Positions 33,468 through 42,509 of a stretch of 64,000 nt of DNA are shown here, one piece after another (position 1 is the first letter of the stretch; every line of letters begins with the position of its first letter). This DNA is from Ilyomonas sp965199905 (GTDB taxonomy: Bacteria; Bacteroidota; Bacteroidia; Chitinophagales; Chitinophagaceae). Below the pieces are notes generated by a model. That model did not search any database. It was not told where the DNA came from and saw nothing but the letters and a program-made list of their open reading frames with translations. The stretch is from NCBI GenBank assembly GCA_965199905.1, contig OZ241366.1:5022001-5086000 (forward strand), in the 5' to 3' direction. The translations under genes were made by a program, and so were the position numbers.

Positions 33468-36400
33468 TCAGTATTTAATACTTTTCAATGTAACCGGACC
33501 CATTAAGCCCGAAGGTTGGTATGGACTTTCAGGCGTATAAGTGTTCACATTTGTCCATGTTTTTCGTTGTGCTTCGGGCAGTTTACTGTCGCCTATTAAA
33601 CGGTTTACCCAAGTGTTCACCACTTCTATTTCCAACTCATTGTTTCCTTGCTTGGTAGCGTCTGTTACATTTACCTGCCAGGGCGCAGTCCAAACCGTAC
33701 CTACATTTTTACCATTGAGTTTTACGGTTGCCATCACTTTTACATCACCGAGGTTTAGGTACAATTGCTCGCCGGCAGGCAAGCTTTTTACGTTGAATGT
33801 AGTATGATAAATTGCCGTACCGGAATAGTCTTTAATCTGCTCATTGTTGCTTTTACTCCAGTCTATTAACGTATCGAACACAACAGGCGTTGCGGGTCCG
33901 CGCTTAGCTGTATCAAAGCTTACTTTCCAGGGTTTGTTCAAGCTCATTACGTTTTTATAGTCAGGAAAATTAGTAGCTGATAAAGGCGAACGTGCAGCAG
34001 TTGCGCTCTTTCTAAACACAACAAAACCGCTTTGGTAGGCTTCCATTTTTATGGGAATGTTGGTAACCTCGTTTTTAGTAATGAACTGCGGCAGCAAACG
34101 TGTATTACCTGTTACGGCATCCCACCATTCCGGCTGCTTATCCGCTACGCGAAAAGAAGCAGAAAACTCAATGCTGCTGTCGGACTGATTGGTAATAAAA
34201 TAAATGTCTGCACTGTCGGTAGTACGATGCGTGTACAATACCGGAACGTCTTTATCTGTTGAAAAATCAGGCTTTACATTTAATTTATTCAAGGCTTCCT
34301 GCATCGTCATTCCGTTATACACAAAGCCTTTTCCGTAGGCGTTAAACTTACTGGTTGTACCATTTGCATTGCCCCATAATTCATCCGCCATTCTTTTCAC
34401 TTCTTTATCTGAAGCCGGATAGTTTTGCATACTTGGCGATTGTGCTGGCGGCGTTCCTAAAATGGTTGCGCCATCGTGTACAAGCTGCTCAATTTTCTTC
34501 AACAATTCCGGTCGCATGGTTGTTAGCGGCGGCAAAACCAAAAGGTGATAACTCATGCCATCAGGCAATACCAATCTGCCCTCTTTTACACTTAACCTGT
34601 TCTCTATCACTTCTGCATTCATGTAATCAAACTGGTAACCTTTGGGCAGTTCAGGATTGCGAATGCCCGTCATCTTCGGCGCATCTTCGCCAATAAAATA
34701 AGCGACATCATCTACCGGCTTTCCCTGCTGCAATAAAAAGTTGCATCTTCTTTCATAATCAATAAAGGCTTTGCCCTGAAAAAACCAGGTGTTTTTGCGG
34801 TTAAACTCAGTTCCAAAACCTGCGTTAACGCCGGGGTTGCGGTCTTCATAAGGTTGTTCTACAAATACATGCAGCAGCGTATTATTAATCCCTTCGGTAA
34901 ACGACCAGTCGCCACGCTTTTTAAGCAGTGCGGGATAGCGTGCATATGCCAAACCCGCAGCCGTAAACGATTCTGCCGATACTTTGGTTTTGCCATAAAT
35001 ATGCGCTGCCGAAGAAGCTGCGCGGCATTCGATACTTCCCAATGTGCCTTCATTCCAAAATTCACCGGCTACTTCATCGCTTTGTCCGCCATACATTAAA
35101 AACTCGGAAGGAAAGCCCCAATGCCCATAGTTTTCCAGCCATATTTTTAAGCCATGCTGATGACTTACATCGCGCAAGCCGCCTACATAATCATACGCTA
35201 CTTTATCAGCTATCAATCTTCGTAAATCCCACAAAAAACGGTTGCTTTCATCGGCACTGTTTACAATGCGCCCGGTAAGCACCGGCAGCCAGGGCAACGG
35301 GTCGTAGCCATATTGTTTTTTGAAATCAGCCCGCATACCATCCGTCCAGTTTTGCGAGCCGGTTTCATAGCTGTCTGCCACTACATATTTAAATGCTTTG
35401 CGGTCTGCCGGTGCCATGCGTTGCTGTATTTTACCGATAAAAGAATTAAAGTGATTTACCAATGCTTCTTTGTTTAGCTTATCCACTTCAAAGCCGCGAC
35501 CTTCCGGCGATGCCGGTGAATTGGTAACACCCGTAGGAACCATGCCGTAGCGCACAATTAGCCAATTACCAGGAGGCACTTTCCAGTTAACCGTTCCATC
35601 TGTGGATACATCTTTTGTAATGTCTGTTACCTGAGAAGAAGTAACGACCAAATTTTTATCTTTTGTTTCTGCCTGCGGCTCCCATTGATATTCATTCCAA
35701 AGCGGCAATGGCGTTTGAAACATTTTAGCCAATTGTTTTTCTTCAAAATGCTCGATGCGAGGCGCTGCGGAAAGCTCAATTTCAGCAATGCCACCATTGC
35801 CCTGGAAATGAGAAAACCGGAGCCTGTATTCTTTGGCGGTTACTTCATGAAAGGCAATGGAAATGGGCGCAAAAGGTACAAAGCCAACATTCTTTTCCGG
35901 ATTGCTTCTGTCCACTTCAAATTGTGTAACCGTTTGATAAGTTCCGTTATTATTTACTTGCAGTTCAACGTTTGTTTTTACCGGTTGCCTTGCTATATAT
36001 AACAGAAGGCTTCGGGCAGTAAAAGCATCAGGCATCGCTATATCAATATTCACGACAGATGTATCTGTAAGATTTAAGGGAAACAGGGCACTGGTTGCTG
36101 TATCGTTATCGGCGGCGAAAGGAAGATTGGTTACGGCAGCATCAGAAGAAAGATGGGGCTTATGCAATGCAATATTATCCTCATCGCTTTGCGGCTGCGG
36201 AAACGCAAGCACAGCTACGGGCTGAAAATCTTTTTTTGTTACGGTTAGTTTTTGTGATACAGGCTGACCACCTTTTACCTGCCATTCTTCGCTGTACAGG
36301 TAACGCATGGCTTCGGTTGGTTTTATCCAGGGACCTCCGCTCTGGCTCCATCCCGGGCTGTTGAACAAACCAATGTCCACGCCTTCTTTGGTAGCTGTTT

Positions 36401-36716
36401 TTATTGCCCTTTCTGTTGTCTTCCACCATTCATCGGTAAACAGTTTTACATCACCATAAGAAGTCTCGGTAGGGTTCAATCCAATGTTGCCTATAAAGGC
36501 TCTGCCGATGCCCACTTTTGCCATGGCTTCAATATCTTTCTGTACGCCTGTGGGGGAGATATTATCGCTAAGCCAATAATAATAAACACTTGGTTTTACG
36601 CTATCCGGCGGCGTTGTAAAATTTTGCTGCATCGCTGATGTTTGCGCACTTATATTTTCGATACAAAAACAAACAAGAATGCCAACGCAAAAACTTTGAA
36701 TCAAGAATCTTCTCAT
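33468..36716 (-). CDS. GH106-type alpha-L-rhamnosidase, secreted
   Basis: Large secreted glycosidase, 1082 residues, with a signal peptide at the start (LIQSFCVGILVCFCIENISA). The GH106 opening PPDSVKPSVYYYWLSDNISP followed by DIEAMAKVGIGRAFIGNIGL, and GLFNSPGWSQSGGPWIKPTE, are characteristic. Beta-sandwich insertions (about 210-320) and a C-terminal galactose-binding-like domain (LYLNLGDVKVMATVKLNGKN) follow. Acts on terminal rhamnose of pectic or other polysaccharides. It fits functionally with the GH78 gene. A 53-nt element shared with the GH63-like gene lies 224 nt upstream of the start. Confidence 0.85.
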   Translation of the reverse strand: MRRFLIQSFCVGILVCFCIENISAQTSAMQQNFTTPPDSVKPSVYYYWLSDNISPTGVQKDIEAMAKVGIGRAFIGNIGLNPTETSYGDVKLFTDEWWKTTERAIKTATKEGVDIGLFNSPGWSQSGGPWIKPTEAMRYLYSEEWQVKGGQPVSQKLTVTKKDFQPVAVLAFPQPQSDEDNIALHKPHLSSDAAVTNLPFAADNDTATSALFPLNLTDTSVVNIDIAMPDAFTARSLLLYIARQPVKTNVELQVNNNGTYQTVTQFEVDRSNPEKNVGFVPFAPISIAFHEVTAKEYRLRFSHFQGNGGIAEIELSAAPRIEHFEEKQLAKMFQTPLPLWNEYQWEPQAETKDKNLVVTSSQVTDITKDVSTDGTVNWKVPPGNWLIVRYGMVPTGVTNSPASPEGRGFEVDKLNKEALVNHFNSFIGKIQQRMAPADRKAFKYVVADSYETGSQNWTDGMRADFKKQYGYDPLPWLPVLTGRIVNSADESNRFLWDLRRLIADKVAYDYVGGLRDVSHQHGLKIWLENYGHWGFPSEFLMYGGQSDEVAGEFWNEGTLGSIECRAASSAAHIYGKTKVSAESFTAAGLAYARYPALLKKRGDWSFTEGINNTLLHVFVEQPYEDRNPGVNAGFGTEFNRKNTWFFQGKAFIDYERRCNFLLQQGKPVDDVAYFIGEDAPKMTGIRNPELPKGYQFDYMNAEVIENRLSVKEGRLVLPDGMSYHLLVLPPLTTMRPELLKKIEQLVHDGATILGTPPAQSPSMQNYPASDKEVKRMADELWGNANGTTSKFNAYGKGFVYNGMTMQEALNKLNVKPDFSTDKDVPVLYTHRTTDSADIYFITNQSDSSIEFSASFRVADKQPEWWDAVTGNTRLLPQFITKNEVTNIPIKMEAYQSGFVVFRKSATAARSPLSATNFPDYKNVMSLNKPWKVSFDTAKRGPATPVVFDTLIDWSKSNNEQIKDYSGTAIYHTTFNVKSLPAGEQLYLNLGDVKVMATVKLNGKNVGTVWTAPWQVNVTDATKQGNNELEIEVVNTWVNRLIGDSKLPEAQRKTWTNVNTYTPESPYQPSGLMGPVTLKSIKY

Positions 36717-36939
36717 AAAAACAAACTTATAATTCTGAATACTTTTCTTATCAATAGATGTTCAGATGAACAGGTTGCTTTACCAATCAGTAGTTATTAC
36801 TTCTTTACAATTTGCGAATCTATATTCCTGTTCTTTTTACTGTAAATAAAAACAAGAAGATTCAACATCATTTTAAAGAGTAAAAACAAATCTGGTTCTT
36901 TTGTAATTGAAATAGCAATCGGTTATCAAAACAAGTGAA
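36717..36939. other. long 5' region of the GH106 gene
   Basis: AT-rich, no gene recognised. Not clearly similar to the leader of the GH63-like gene apart from the upstream repeat at 36940-36992. Confidence 0.35.
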
Positions 36940-36992
36940 TACGCAGCCAAAATAAGGAATGGGTAAAAAGAAAGCATCCTGCACTTACCTGT
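36940..36992 (-). repeat. 53-nt shared upstream element, copy B
   Basis: Plus-strand TACGCAGCCAAAATAAGGAA ... GCATCCTGCACTTACCTGT, matching copy A at 31270-31322 over its whole length. It lies 224 nt upstream of the GH106 start codon. A shared regulator or transcript leader signal is the simplest explanation. Confidence 0.65.
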
Positions 36993-37084
36993 TTGAAAGA
37001 ACCGAAGCTTTATAAGATGTAGCGATTAACCATTTTATGAAGAACTGATTATTGAGTAAAAATAGAAGCAGCGCTGAGCCAATT

Positions 37085-37310
37085 TTATTTTTCTGCAAAA
37101 CCAAACAATGTATAGCTCTTTCCGGCTTCTGTAGTAAAATCATAAATATAAGTTGATGGTAAGGAAGACAAAGCGAGATTTACTTTTGCCGAAATAATCG
37201 GAGCCGGATTTTGTGACGTAGTAAACTGATTGGGATTTTTGAGATGTGCAATAACCTCATATCCATCTTAGCATTTATGTTTACCTTTTTGAAGCTAACT
37301 TCCAGTTCCT
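37085..37310 (-). pseudogene. C-terminal remnant of a secreted, possibly glycosidase, protein
   Basis: The reverse strand reads ELEVSFKKVNINAK in one frame, then after a shift DGYEVIAHLKNPNQFTTSQN, and YIYDFTTEAGKSYTLFGFAE to TAA at 37085. There is no start, and a stop precedes the second part. The ending resembles the last beta domain of Bacteroidota glycoside hydrolases, but I cannot name the family. It is probably the tail of another lost gene of the polysaccharide locus. Confidence 0.35.
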
Positions 37311-37384
37311 ATCAACCCAATAAAAAGTGCAGGGATGATTACTATCAAGGTAATAATGGAAAAAAAGAGTTGAGAAATTCTTTT

Positions 37385-38023
37385 TTAATTAATTGATTGC
37401 CTAACCTTTAGAGGTGATTGATTGGTTTTACTTTTGAACAATTTACTGAAAGAGTGCAAATATTGAAACCCTAATTGATAAACAATTTCGCTTATGGATA
37501 AATTCGAAGTGGATAGCTTTTCTTTTTCTATCAGCTTGTTATGAATGTGCTGTTGTGTAGTTTGACCCGTCAAACTTGTCAATAACAGGCTTAGATAGTT
37601 CGGTGACAAATGCAAAGCATCCGCGATATAAGTTACGTAAGTAATATAATTAAGATTCAATTTATCATCTTCAAAATAATCGTTCAACCATTCCTCCATA
37701 CGGCTGATGATCTGGTGGTTATTTGCTTTTTTACGTGTAATAAATTGCCTTTGATAAAAGCGGTCGGCATAAGGTAATAAGCTTTCAATTTGGGTAATTA
37801 TTAAATCCTGGCTGAACTTATCAATGTTGGGCTGAACTTTATTCCTTTATTCTTTTTTTAAAGCAACGCAATAAAAGCCATTCAGCAATTTCACCGGCTC
37901 GCCCAAAGGCAAAGCTCTCAACATCTTCTAAATGAATAATGCTTACCAGCGGATGGAGCGGTTTGGCTGTCCCATCACCTGGTGGTACCCGCTAATTGTT
38001 TTTATCCTTTTGATCTTATCCAT
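37385..38023 (-). pseudogene. AraC-family regulator, internally deleted and frameshifted (copy 1)
   Basis: Begins at ATG 38021-38023 (MDKIKRIKTISGYHQVMG) 8 nt after the SDR stop. A one-base difference from copy 2 then shifts the frame. About 80 residues of the ligand domain are missing, and the frame resumes as VQPNIDKFSQDLIITQIESL, LPYADRFYQRQFITRKKANN and a complete C-terminal HTH half (LTGQTTQQHIHNKLIEKEKL, LSISEIVYQLGFQYLHSFSK) to the stop at 37385. The DNA-binding half alone is open from 37699 and could in principle be made as a 104-residue protein. Same subfamily as the regulators at 20122 and 39122. Confidence 0.72.
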
Positions 38024-39001
38024 CACTCTTTTATCTTTTATTGCCTGACAGCGCTTCGCTTAACGTCCACAACGTTTCGCCCGTTTCACGATTAAATTTT
38101 TCATGAAAAGGTATCATTTTTCTGTTATGGTTGAAGAATTTACCCGATACATTATCTACTTCATCAGATGTAGAAAGCCAGGTCGTTACATCGCAGATGT
38201 CCTTTTCAAAAGGTTTATAGAGCAATGCCAAAAGCTTTAAATACCAAGGTGATTTTGATGTAAGATTGGATTTGATAACACCCGGATTAAACGCATTAGC
38301 AGTTACTTTCGTTCCCTGCAATCTTGTCGCCAGCTCAAACGTAAAGAAAAGCCGGGCAAACATTGCATTTGACGTAGCCGTCAATCCATTGAATTTATTG
38401 ATGCATTGCAAATCGTCAAAATTCAGTTTTGCGCCTTTTAAAAAAGCGGGATTGCCTGCTACCGTTATAATTCTTGAGGCTCCGCTTTCCTGCAAAATGT
38501 CGAGCAGGTTTGTTGTCAGCCAATAATGACTCATGTAGTTGATGGCAAACGTTCGCTCTATTCCCTCTGCGGTCAGTTGTTTTTCACCGAAAATAGCTCC
38601 GGCACAGTTTGCCAGTACATGCAAATTGTTGTACTTGTTCTTAAATTCGGCTGCCAGCTTCTTAACTGATGACTGTAAAGAAAGATCAGCAATCAGGTAC
38701 TCACCTTTGTCATTTCCTGTGCGCCGGGCAATTTCTTCCAAAGCCCGTTCGCTTGCCGTGGCATCACGATTGACAATTACAATTTTTGCCCCTTTTTGAG
38801 CCAGTCCCATTGCAGTTGCTTTTCCAACTCCCGAGCTTCCGCCGGAAATTAGAAAAGTTTGTTCTTTAAGGGCATTATTTTGTTGATTCATTTCTCTTTA
38901 TTTTCAAGAGCAAAGTTCCACATTGCCATGATAGAAGAATAAACTGAATCTATCCTTGTTGTAACCAGATCCTGCGAATGATAAAACTTGTGTGCTATTA
39001 T
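37725..39001 (-). repeat. 1.28-kb direct repeat, copy 1
   Basis: Nearly identical to 57836-59113 in the same orientation, with a constant offset of 20,111-20,112 nt and one single-base indel. It covers the whole SDR gene, the N-terminal and middle parts of the broken AraC gene and about 110 nt upstream of the SDR. Identity ends sharply at both sides. Confidence 0.85.
38031..38891 (-). CDS. SDR-family protein lacking the catalytic Ser-Tyr-Lys (copy 1)
   Basis: A 286-residue retinol-dehydrogenase-like SDR. The Rossmann start FLISGGSSGVGKATAMGLAQ, NRDATASERALEEI, LANCAGAIFG and FAINYMSHYWLT are well conserved. At the active site IITVAGNPAF replaces the usual VSS, and FNGLTATSNAMFARLFF stands where YxxSKLAN is expected, so the catalytic Tyr and Lys are Thr and Met. 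The enzyme may be non-catalytic or use other residues. It is the upstream partner of the broken AraC gene and is duplicated at 58143-59003 with five or so changes. Confidence 0.88.
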   Translation of the reverse strand: MNQQNNALKEQTFLISGGSSGVGKATAMGLAQKGAKIVIVNRDATASERALEEIARRTGNDKGEYLIADLSLQSSVKKLAAEFKNKYNNLHVLANCAGAIFGEKQLTAEGIERTFAINYMSHYWLTTNLLDILQESGASRIITVAGNPAFLKGAKLNFDDLQCINKFNGLTATSNAMFARLFFTFELATRLQGTKVTANAFNPGVIKSNLTSKSPWYLKLLALLYKPFEKDICDVTTWLSTSDEVDNVSGKFFNHNRKMIPFHEKFNRETGETLWTLSEALSGNKR

Positions 39002-39121
39002 TGTCTATGGTTCGGATACTTCTATTGTAACGGAAGCTGCTGTTTTGCCAGGCTCAGCAATATGTTCGTTAGCCGCTATTACAGAAATAGCTGTTGACAG
39101 CGGGGCTTTCAAATTTATATA

Positions 39122-40030
39122 TTAATTAAATGATTGCCTGAATTCAATTGGCGACAGAGTTGTTTTTGCCTTAAACAATTTGCTGAACGATTGCAGATGT
39201 TCAAAGCCCAACTTATAAGCAATTTCACTGACCGATAGGTGGGTAGTTGATAATTTTTCTTTTGCTTTTTCAATCAATTTATCGTGAATATGTTGCTGTG
39301 TATTTTGCCCGGTCAAAGTTCGTAATAAACTGCTCAGATACTTTGGTGAAATATGCAGTTCGTATGCAATATATTGAACGGTGGGTACACCTTTCATTGT
39401 CAGGTCATCGCTGTTGAAATATTCGTGAAGCAAAGTTCCTAACCGGTCAAGTATCTGATGAGCCGCTTTTTCTCTTGTGATGAATTGTCGGTGGTAAAAC
39501 CGGTCAGCATACGTCAGTAAACTTTCAATCTGCGAGGTGATGATTTGCTTGCTGAATTTATCAATGTTTGAATTATATTCCTGCAGAATGTTTTGAATGA
39601 TGTTGTTAACAATCGCTTCCTCGTTTGCAGAAAGGAACAACGCTTCGTTCAGCGAATAACCCCAAAAATCATAGCTATTTATTGTTTTGGCTAAAGGCGT
39701 GTTCCATAGAAAGTTAGGATGAATGTATATTACCCACCCTGATTTTTTTATTTCTTCGTTTTTGTTGTCAATTGCAATGCTGAAGACCTGTTTGGGCAAC
39801 ATAAAAGACATGATGCCTTCATTGAAATCAAACGGTTGTTGTCCGTATGATGCTTTAAAGTTGTTCATTCTTTTTACCGAAATAGAATAAAAATCCAGCA
39901 CCTTTTTCGTCGGCTCATCTTCGTGCCTGTGCGGTACAGTTGCTACATCCACCAAACTGATAAGCGGATGTTGCGGTTTCGGCAGATCCAGGTATTCGTG
40001 AAATTCGCTTATCGTTTTAAAATGCTTCAT
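39122..40030 (-). CDS. AraC-family regulator (cassette subfamily)
   Basis: Intact 302-residue paralogue of the regulator at 20122-21039: PKPQHPLISLVDVATVPHRH, SGWVIYIHPNFLWNTPLAKT, FWGYSLNEALFLSANEEAIV, YADRFYHRQFITREKAAHQI, and the HTH part LHISPKYLSSLLRTLTGQNT with LSVSEIAYKLGFEHLQSFSK. Its ATG overlaps the stop of the upstream oxidoreductase by 4 nt (ATGA), so the two are translationally coupled. Inducer unknown. Confidence 0.92.
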   Translation of the reverse strand: MKHFKTISEFHEYLDLPKPQHPLISLVDVATVPHRHEDEPTKKVLDFYSISVKRMNNFKASYGQQPFDFNEGIMSFMLPKQVFSIAIDNKNEEIKKSGWVIYIHPNFLWNTPLAKTINSYDFWGYSLNEALFLSANEEAIVNNIIQNILQEYNSNIDKFSKQIITSQIESLLTYADRFYHRQFITREKAAHQILDRLGTLLHEYFNSDDLTMKGVPTVQYIAYELHISPKYLSSLLRTLTGQNTQQHIHDKLIEKAKEKLSTTHLSVSEIAYKLGFEHLQSFSKLFKAKTTLSPIEFRQSFN

Positions 40031-41001
40031 GCCTGTTCTTCCTCTTTTCTAACTTCCAGCACCAGCTTGCCCCGTACCTGCCTTGTGTCGCCAGCAATGT
40101 GCGCTTCTGCCACTTGTTCTAACGGATACACTTTGCTGATTACTACCTTCACTTTGCCTTCATCAATGAGTTGTGCTATTTCCGTTAGCCATTCCCGCCT
40201 CGGTTCGCTTGCCGATTGTTCGCCCGTAACACCCTTTTCTTTGAGCGCTTGTATTACTTCATCGTTAAACGGGAAATCTGTATTAACACTTACCAATATC
40301 CCGCCTTTTTTTAAAACGGTTATCAGTTTTAGCCGTTCATTGTTATCCCGAAGTGATGAGGCTTCCAGCACCACGTCTATATCCCGAACCAAATCTTCAT
40401 ATTTCTGCGTGGTATAATCAATGATTTCATCGGCGCCGCGGCTCTTCAAATAATCAAAACTTTTCGCGGAAGCAACAGCGATAACATACGCACCTTTTGC
40501 TTTTGCAAACTGTACCGCACAATTTCCAACGCTACCTGATGCTCCCTGTATTAAAATGCGTTGCCCAGCCTGCAACTTTCCATATTTAAAGATGCCTGTC
40601 CAGGCTGTAAGGGCTACCAAAGGTACGCCTGCCGCTTCATTGAAGCTAAGGCTCTTGGGTTTCAGGGCAAACCGGGTCGCTTTGGCGGTACAATATTCTG
40701 CATAGCTTCCATTGCCGGGAAAGTTGGGAACGCCATACACAGCATCGCCTTTCCTAAATCCGGTTACTTCGCTGCCGCATTCTTCTACAATACCTGCCAC
40801 ATCCCAACCCAGGGTCATGGGCAGTGTTAAATTGTAAGCCAATGCCGCTATTTTTCCTCCCCGAACTGAGGAGTCCACCGGATTCACTCCGCTGGCATAC
40901 ACCTTAACTAAAATCTCATCCGGTGCTGGAGAGGGGAGTTCAATTTCTTCTACCTTCATTACTTCAGGCTCACCGTATTGGTGAATTCTTACTGCTTTCA
41001 T
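40027..41001 (-). CDS. NADP-dependent oxidoreductase, quinone-reductase-like MDR
   Basis: Complete 324-residue paralogue of the shortened protein at 19144-20073. MKAVRIHQYGEPEVMKVEEI, SGVNPVDSSVRGG, GDAVYGVPNFPGNGSYAEY, the cofactor loop IQGASGSVGNCAVQFAKAKG and DYTTQKYEDLVRDIDVVLEA are clear, and the C-terminal strand RQVRGKLVLEVRKEEEQA is present here. ATG 40999-41001 is where homology begins. It reduces quinones or alpha,beta-unsaturated carbonyls by analogy. Forms a coupled pair with the AraC gene. Confidence 0.92.
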   Translation of the reverse strand: MKAVRIHQYGEPEVMKVEEIELPSPAPDEILVKVYASGVNPVDSSVRGGKIAALAYNLTLPMTLGWDVAGIVEECGSEVTGFRKGDAVYGVPNFPGNGSYAEYCTAKATRFALKPKSLSFNEAAGVPLVALTAWTGIFKYGKLQAGQRILIQGASGSVGNCAVQFAKAKGAYVIAVASAKSFDYLKSRGADEIIDYTTQKYEDLVRDIDVVLEASSLRDNNERLKLITVLKKGGILVSVNTDFPFNDEVIQALKEKGVTGEQSASEPRREWLTEIAQLIDEGKVKVVISKVYPLEQVAEAHIAGDTRQVRGKLVLEVRKEEEQA

Positions 41002-41095
41002 AATAATTGTTTTTCTTTTTTGATGATACAAATGTCATCCTTAATTAAAACAAAGATTTAATCAGAATGCCTTTTTATTTAGTCAAAACAGCCAA

Positions 41096-41515
41096 TCAGA
41101 ATTGGCTTGAACCCTTACTGTATTCCTCGTCTGTTACTCTTTCTCCAAATTCTACAGCACTGCCATCCTTCGCTTCATGGATGGCGATATAGGTCATCGC
41201 ATGGTTGGGTGTTGCTCCTTCCCAATGCCTGTGCCCGGCGGGACACCAAACGATGTCGCCTAAGCGGATCGTCCTAATTTCATCGCCTCCGCATTGCGCC
41301 CAGCCTGCGCCACTCGTCACGATTAGCGTTTGACCAAGTGGGTTAACCTTCCAGGGCGTCCGTACGCCGGGAGCAAACGTAACGGTTGCACTAATCAAAC
41401 GGCTCGGCGCTGGGTTCTCAAAATAATCGCTGATATACACATTGCCTGTGAAGTTTTCTTCGGGCGCCTTTTTTGTTTTTAAACTGCCAGCCTGGCTAAT
41501 TCTTATTGTTTTCAT
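41096..41515 (-). CDS. cupin-domain protein with altered metal site
   Basis: A 139-residue single-domain cupin of the group related to mandelonitrile-lyase-like and carboxymuconolactone-associated cupins: GNVYISDYFENPAPSRLISA, NPLGQTLIVTSGAGWAQCGG, IRLGDIVWCPAGHRHWEGAT, HAMTYIAIHEAKDGSAVEFG. The family usually has WHTHPLGQTL, with two His as metal ligands; here the codons give WKVNPLGQTL, so both are lost, while the His of HRHWEGA remain. Metal binding is therefore doubtful. Start at ATG 41513-41515. It lies 94 nt upstream of the oxidoreductase on the same strand. Confidence 0.88.
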   Translation of the reverse strand: MKTIRISQAGSLKTKKAPEENFTGNVYISDYFENPAPSRLISATVTFAPGVRTPWKVNPLGQTLIVTSGAGWAQCGGDEIRTIRLGDIVWCPAGHRHWEGATPNHAMTYIAIHEAKDGSAVEFGERVTDEEYSKGSSQF

Positions 41516-41873
41516 AGAAATTGTTTTTGTTTGCAGAGGATACAAAGATCATTCTTCGGTAAGAGACAATTTGGATCAAAACGCACATTGTTTTAGCCAA
41601 AATGACGCAGAGGATTTGAAAATTGCAGAGGTATAATTCTGAAGGATTATACTTCTGCAATAATATTTTTGTAAAGCAGTGAAAACCTGTTAGAGAGGCG
41701 TTTAACAGGTTGTTGCACTGGAATGGCAGAGATCCCTAACGGACAATTTTGGATTAAACGGGAAGCGTCGGGAAAGTAAGTTTCCAAGCCATCTTCATCT
41801 TCGCATTGTTTACGAGGAAGCCCGAAATTTTTCAAGACATGCTACCTTTATCCCCGGTCGATCGCAGATTGCT
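41516..41873. other. intergenic region between divergent cupin and Crp/Fnr genes
   Basis: No gene recognised with confidence. The minus-strand frame 41647-41835 is open but has no family look. TACCTTTA at about 41852 is one mismatch from a -7 box for the Crp/Fnr gene. Confidence 0.35.
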
Positions 41874-42437
41874 ATGAAAGAAGTTCTCCGCACACATATT
41901 GAAAAGCTGGTCAGTTTCACAGACGAAGAGTTCGCCGCGGTTGCGGCTTGTTTTCAGGAGCATACCTGCCGCAAAAGGGAATTTCTTTTCAGAGAAGGAG
42001 ACCGGGTGAACGATGTATGGTTCGTGGTGTCGGGTCTTTTATGTACCATCTATAATGATGACACCGGGCATGAACATGTCGTGTCTTTCGCCATGGAAGA
42101 CTGGTGGGAGACAGACTTCCAGGCTTATTATACGCGTAGCCGGGCCAGCTTTTCGATACAATGCCTTGAAGACAGCCGGCTCCTCAGCCTTTCATTGGAA
42201 AGTTATCTCCTGTTGCGGTCGCGGCTGCCGAAAATCGAACGATTCTTCCTGGAAAAATCAATAGCCGGAGGGATCGCCGCGCAGCAACGCATTATTTCAT
42301 TCCTTACCGCTAATGCCGCCCAACGGTATGAGCTGCTGCTCAGCCGATATCCGTCACTGATGCAGCGTGTACCGAAGACCCTGCTGGCTTCCTATCTCGG
42401 TGTGTCGCGCGAAACGCTGAGCCGGCTCGGTTCCTGA
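41874..42437 (+). CDS. Crp/Fnr-family transcriptional regulator
   Basis: A 187-residue regulator: cNMP-like barrel (CRKREFLFREGDRVNDVWFVVSGLLCTIYNDDTGHEHVVSF) and a C-terminal HTH (RVPKTLLASYLGVSRETLSRL) that ends abruptly with Gly-Ser but contains the recognition helix. No Fe-S cysteines. Base composition here is richer in G+C than its neighbours. A CRP-like palindrome sits between this gene and the RidA gene, so the protein likely controls the downstream ridA-like, AraC and SDR genes. Ligand unknown. Confidence 0.9.
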   Translation: MKEVLRTHIEKLVSFTDEEFAAVAACFQEHTCRKREFLFREGDRVNDVWFVVSGLLCTIYNDDTGHEHVVSFAMEDWWETDFQAYYTRSRASFSIQCLEDSRLLSLSLESYLLLRSRLPKIERFFLEKSIAGGIAAQQRIISFLTANAAQRYELLLSRYPSLMQRVPKTLLASYLGVSRETLSRLGS

Positions 42438-42495
42438 TGTTTGCGCCGACTGCCGGCAGGCCTGGAATCAATTTCACAGTTGCGGCTTCAGAATA

Positions 42496-42509
42496 GTGAT
42501 CTATATCAC
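42496..42509. promoter_or_regulatory. CRP/FNR-like operator upstream of the RidA gene
   Basis: GTGAT-CTAT-ATCAC is a perfect inverted repeat matching the CRP consensus GTGA-N6-TCAC. Its centre is about 42 nt upstream of the start expected from GAACTTTG (42532-42539, one mismatch to the -7 box), the class II activator position. Adjacent to a Crp/Fnr gene, so that protein is the obvious candidate. Confidence 0.6.

Noticed and set aside
39010..39110. Minus-strand frame reading STAISVIAANEHIAEPGKTA before a stop, upstream of the SDR copy 1
   Set aside because: No start codon or recognised family; too short to call a gene remnant.
41647..41835. 62-codon minus-strand open frame between the cupin and Crp/Fnr genes
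   Set aside because: Not recognised, no start signal, and it overlaps the promoter region of the plus-strand Crp/Fnr gene.
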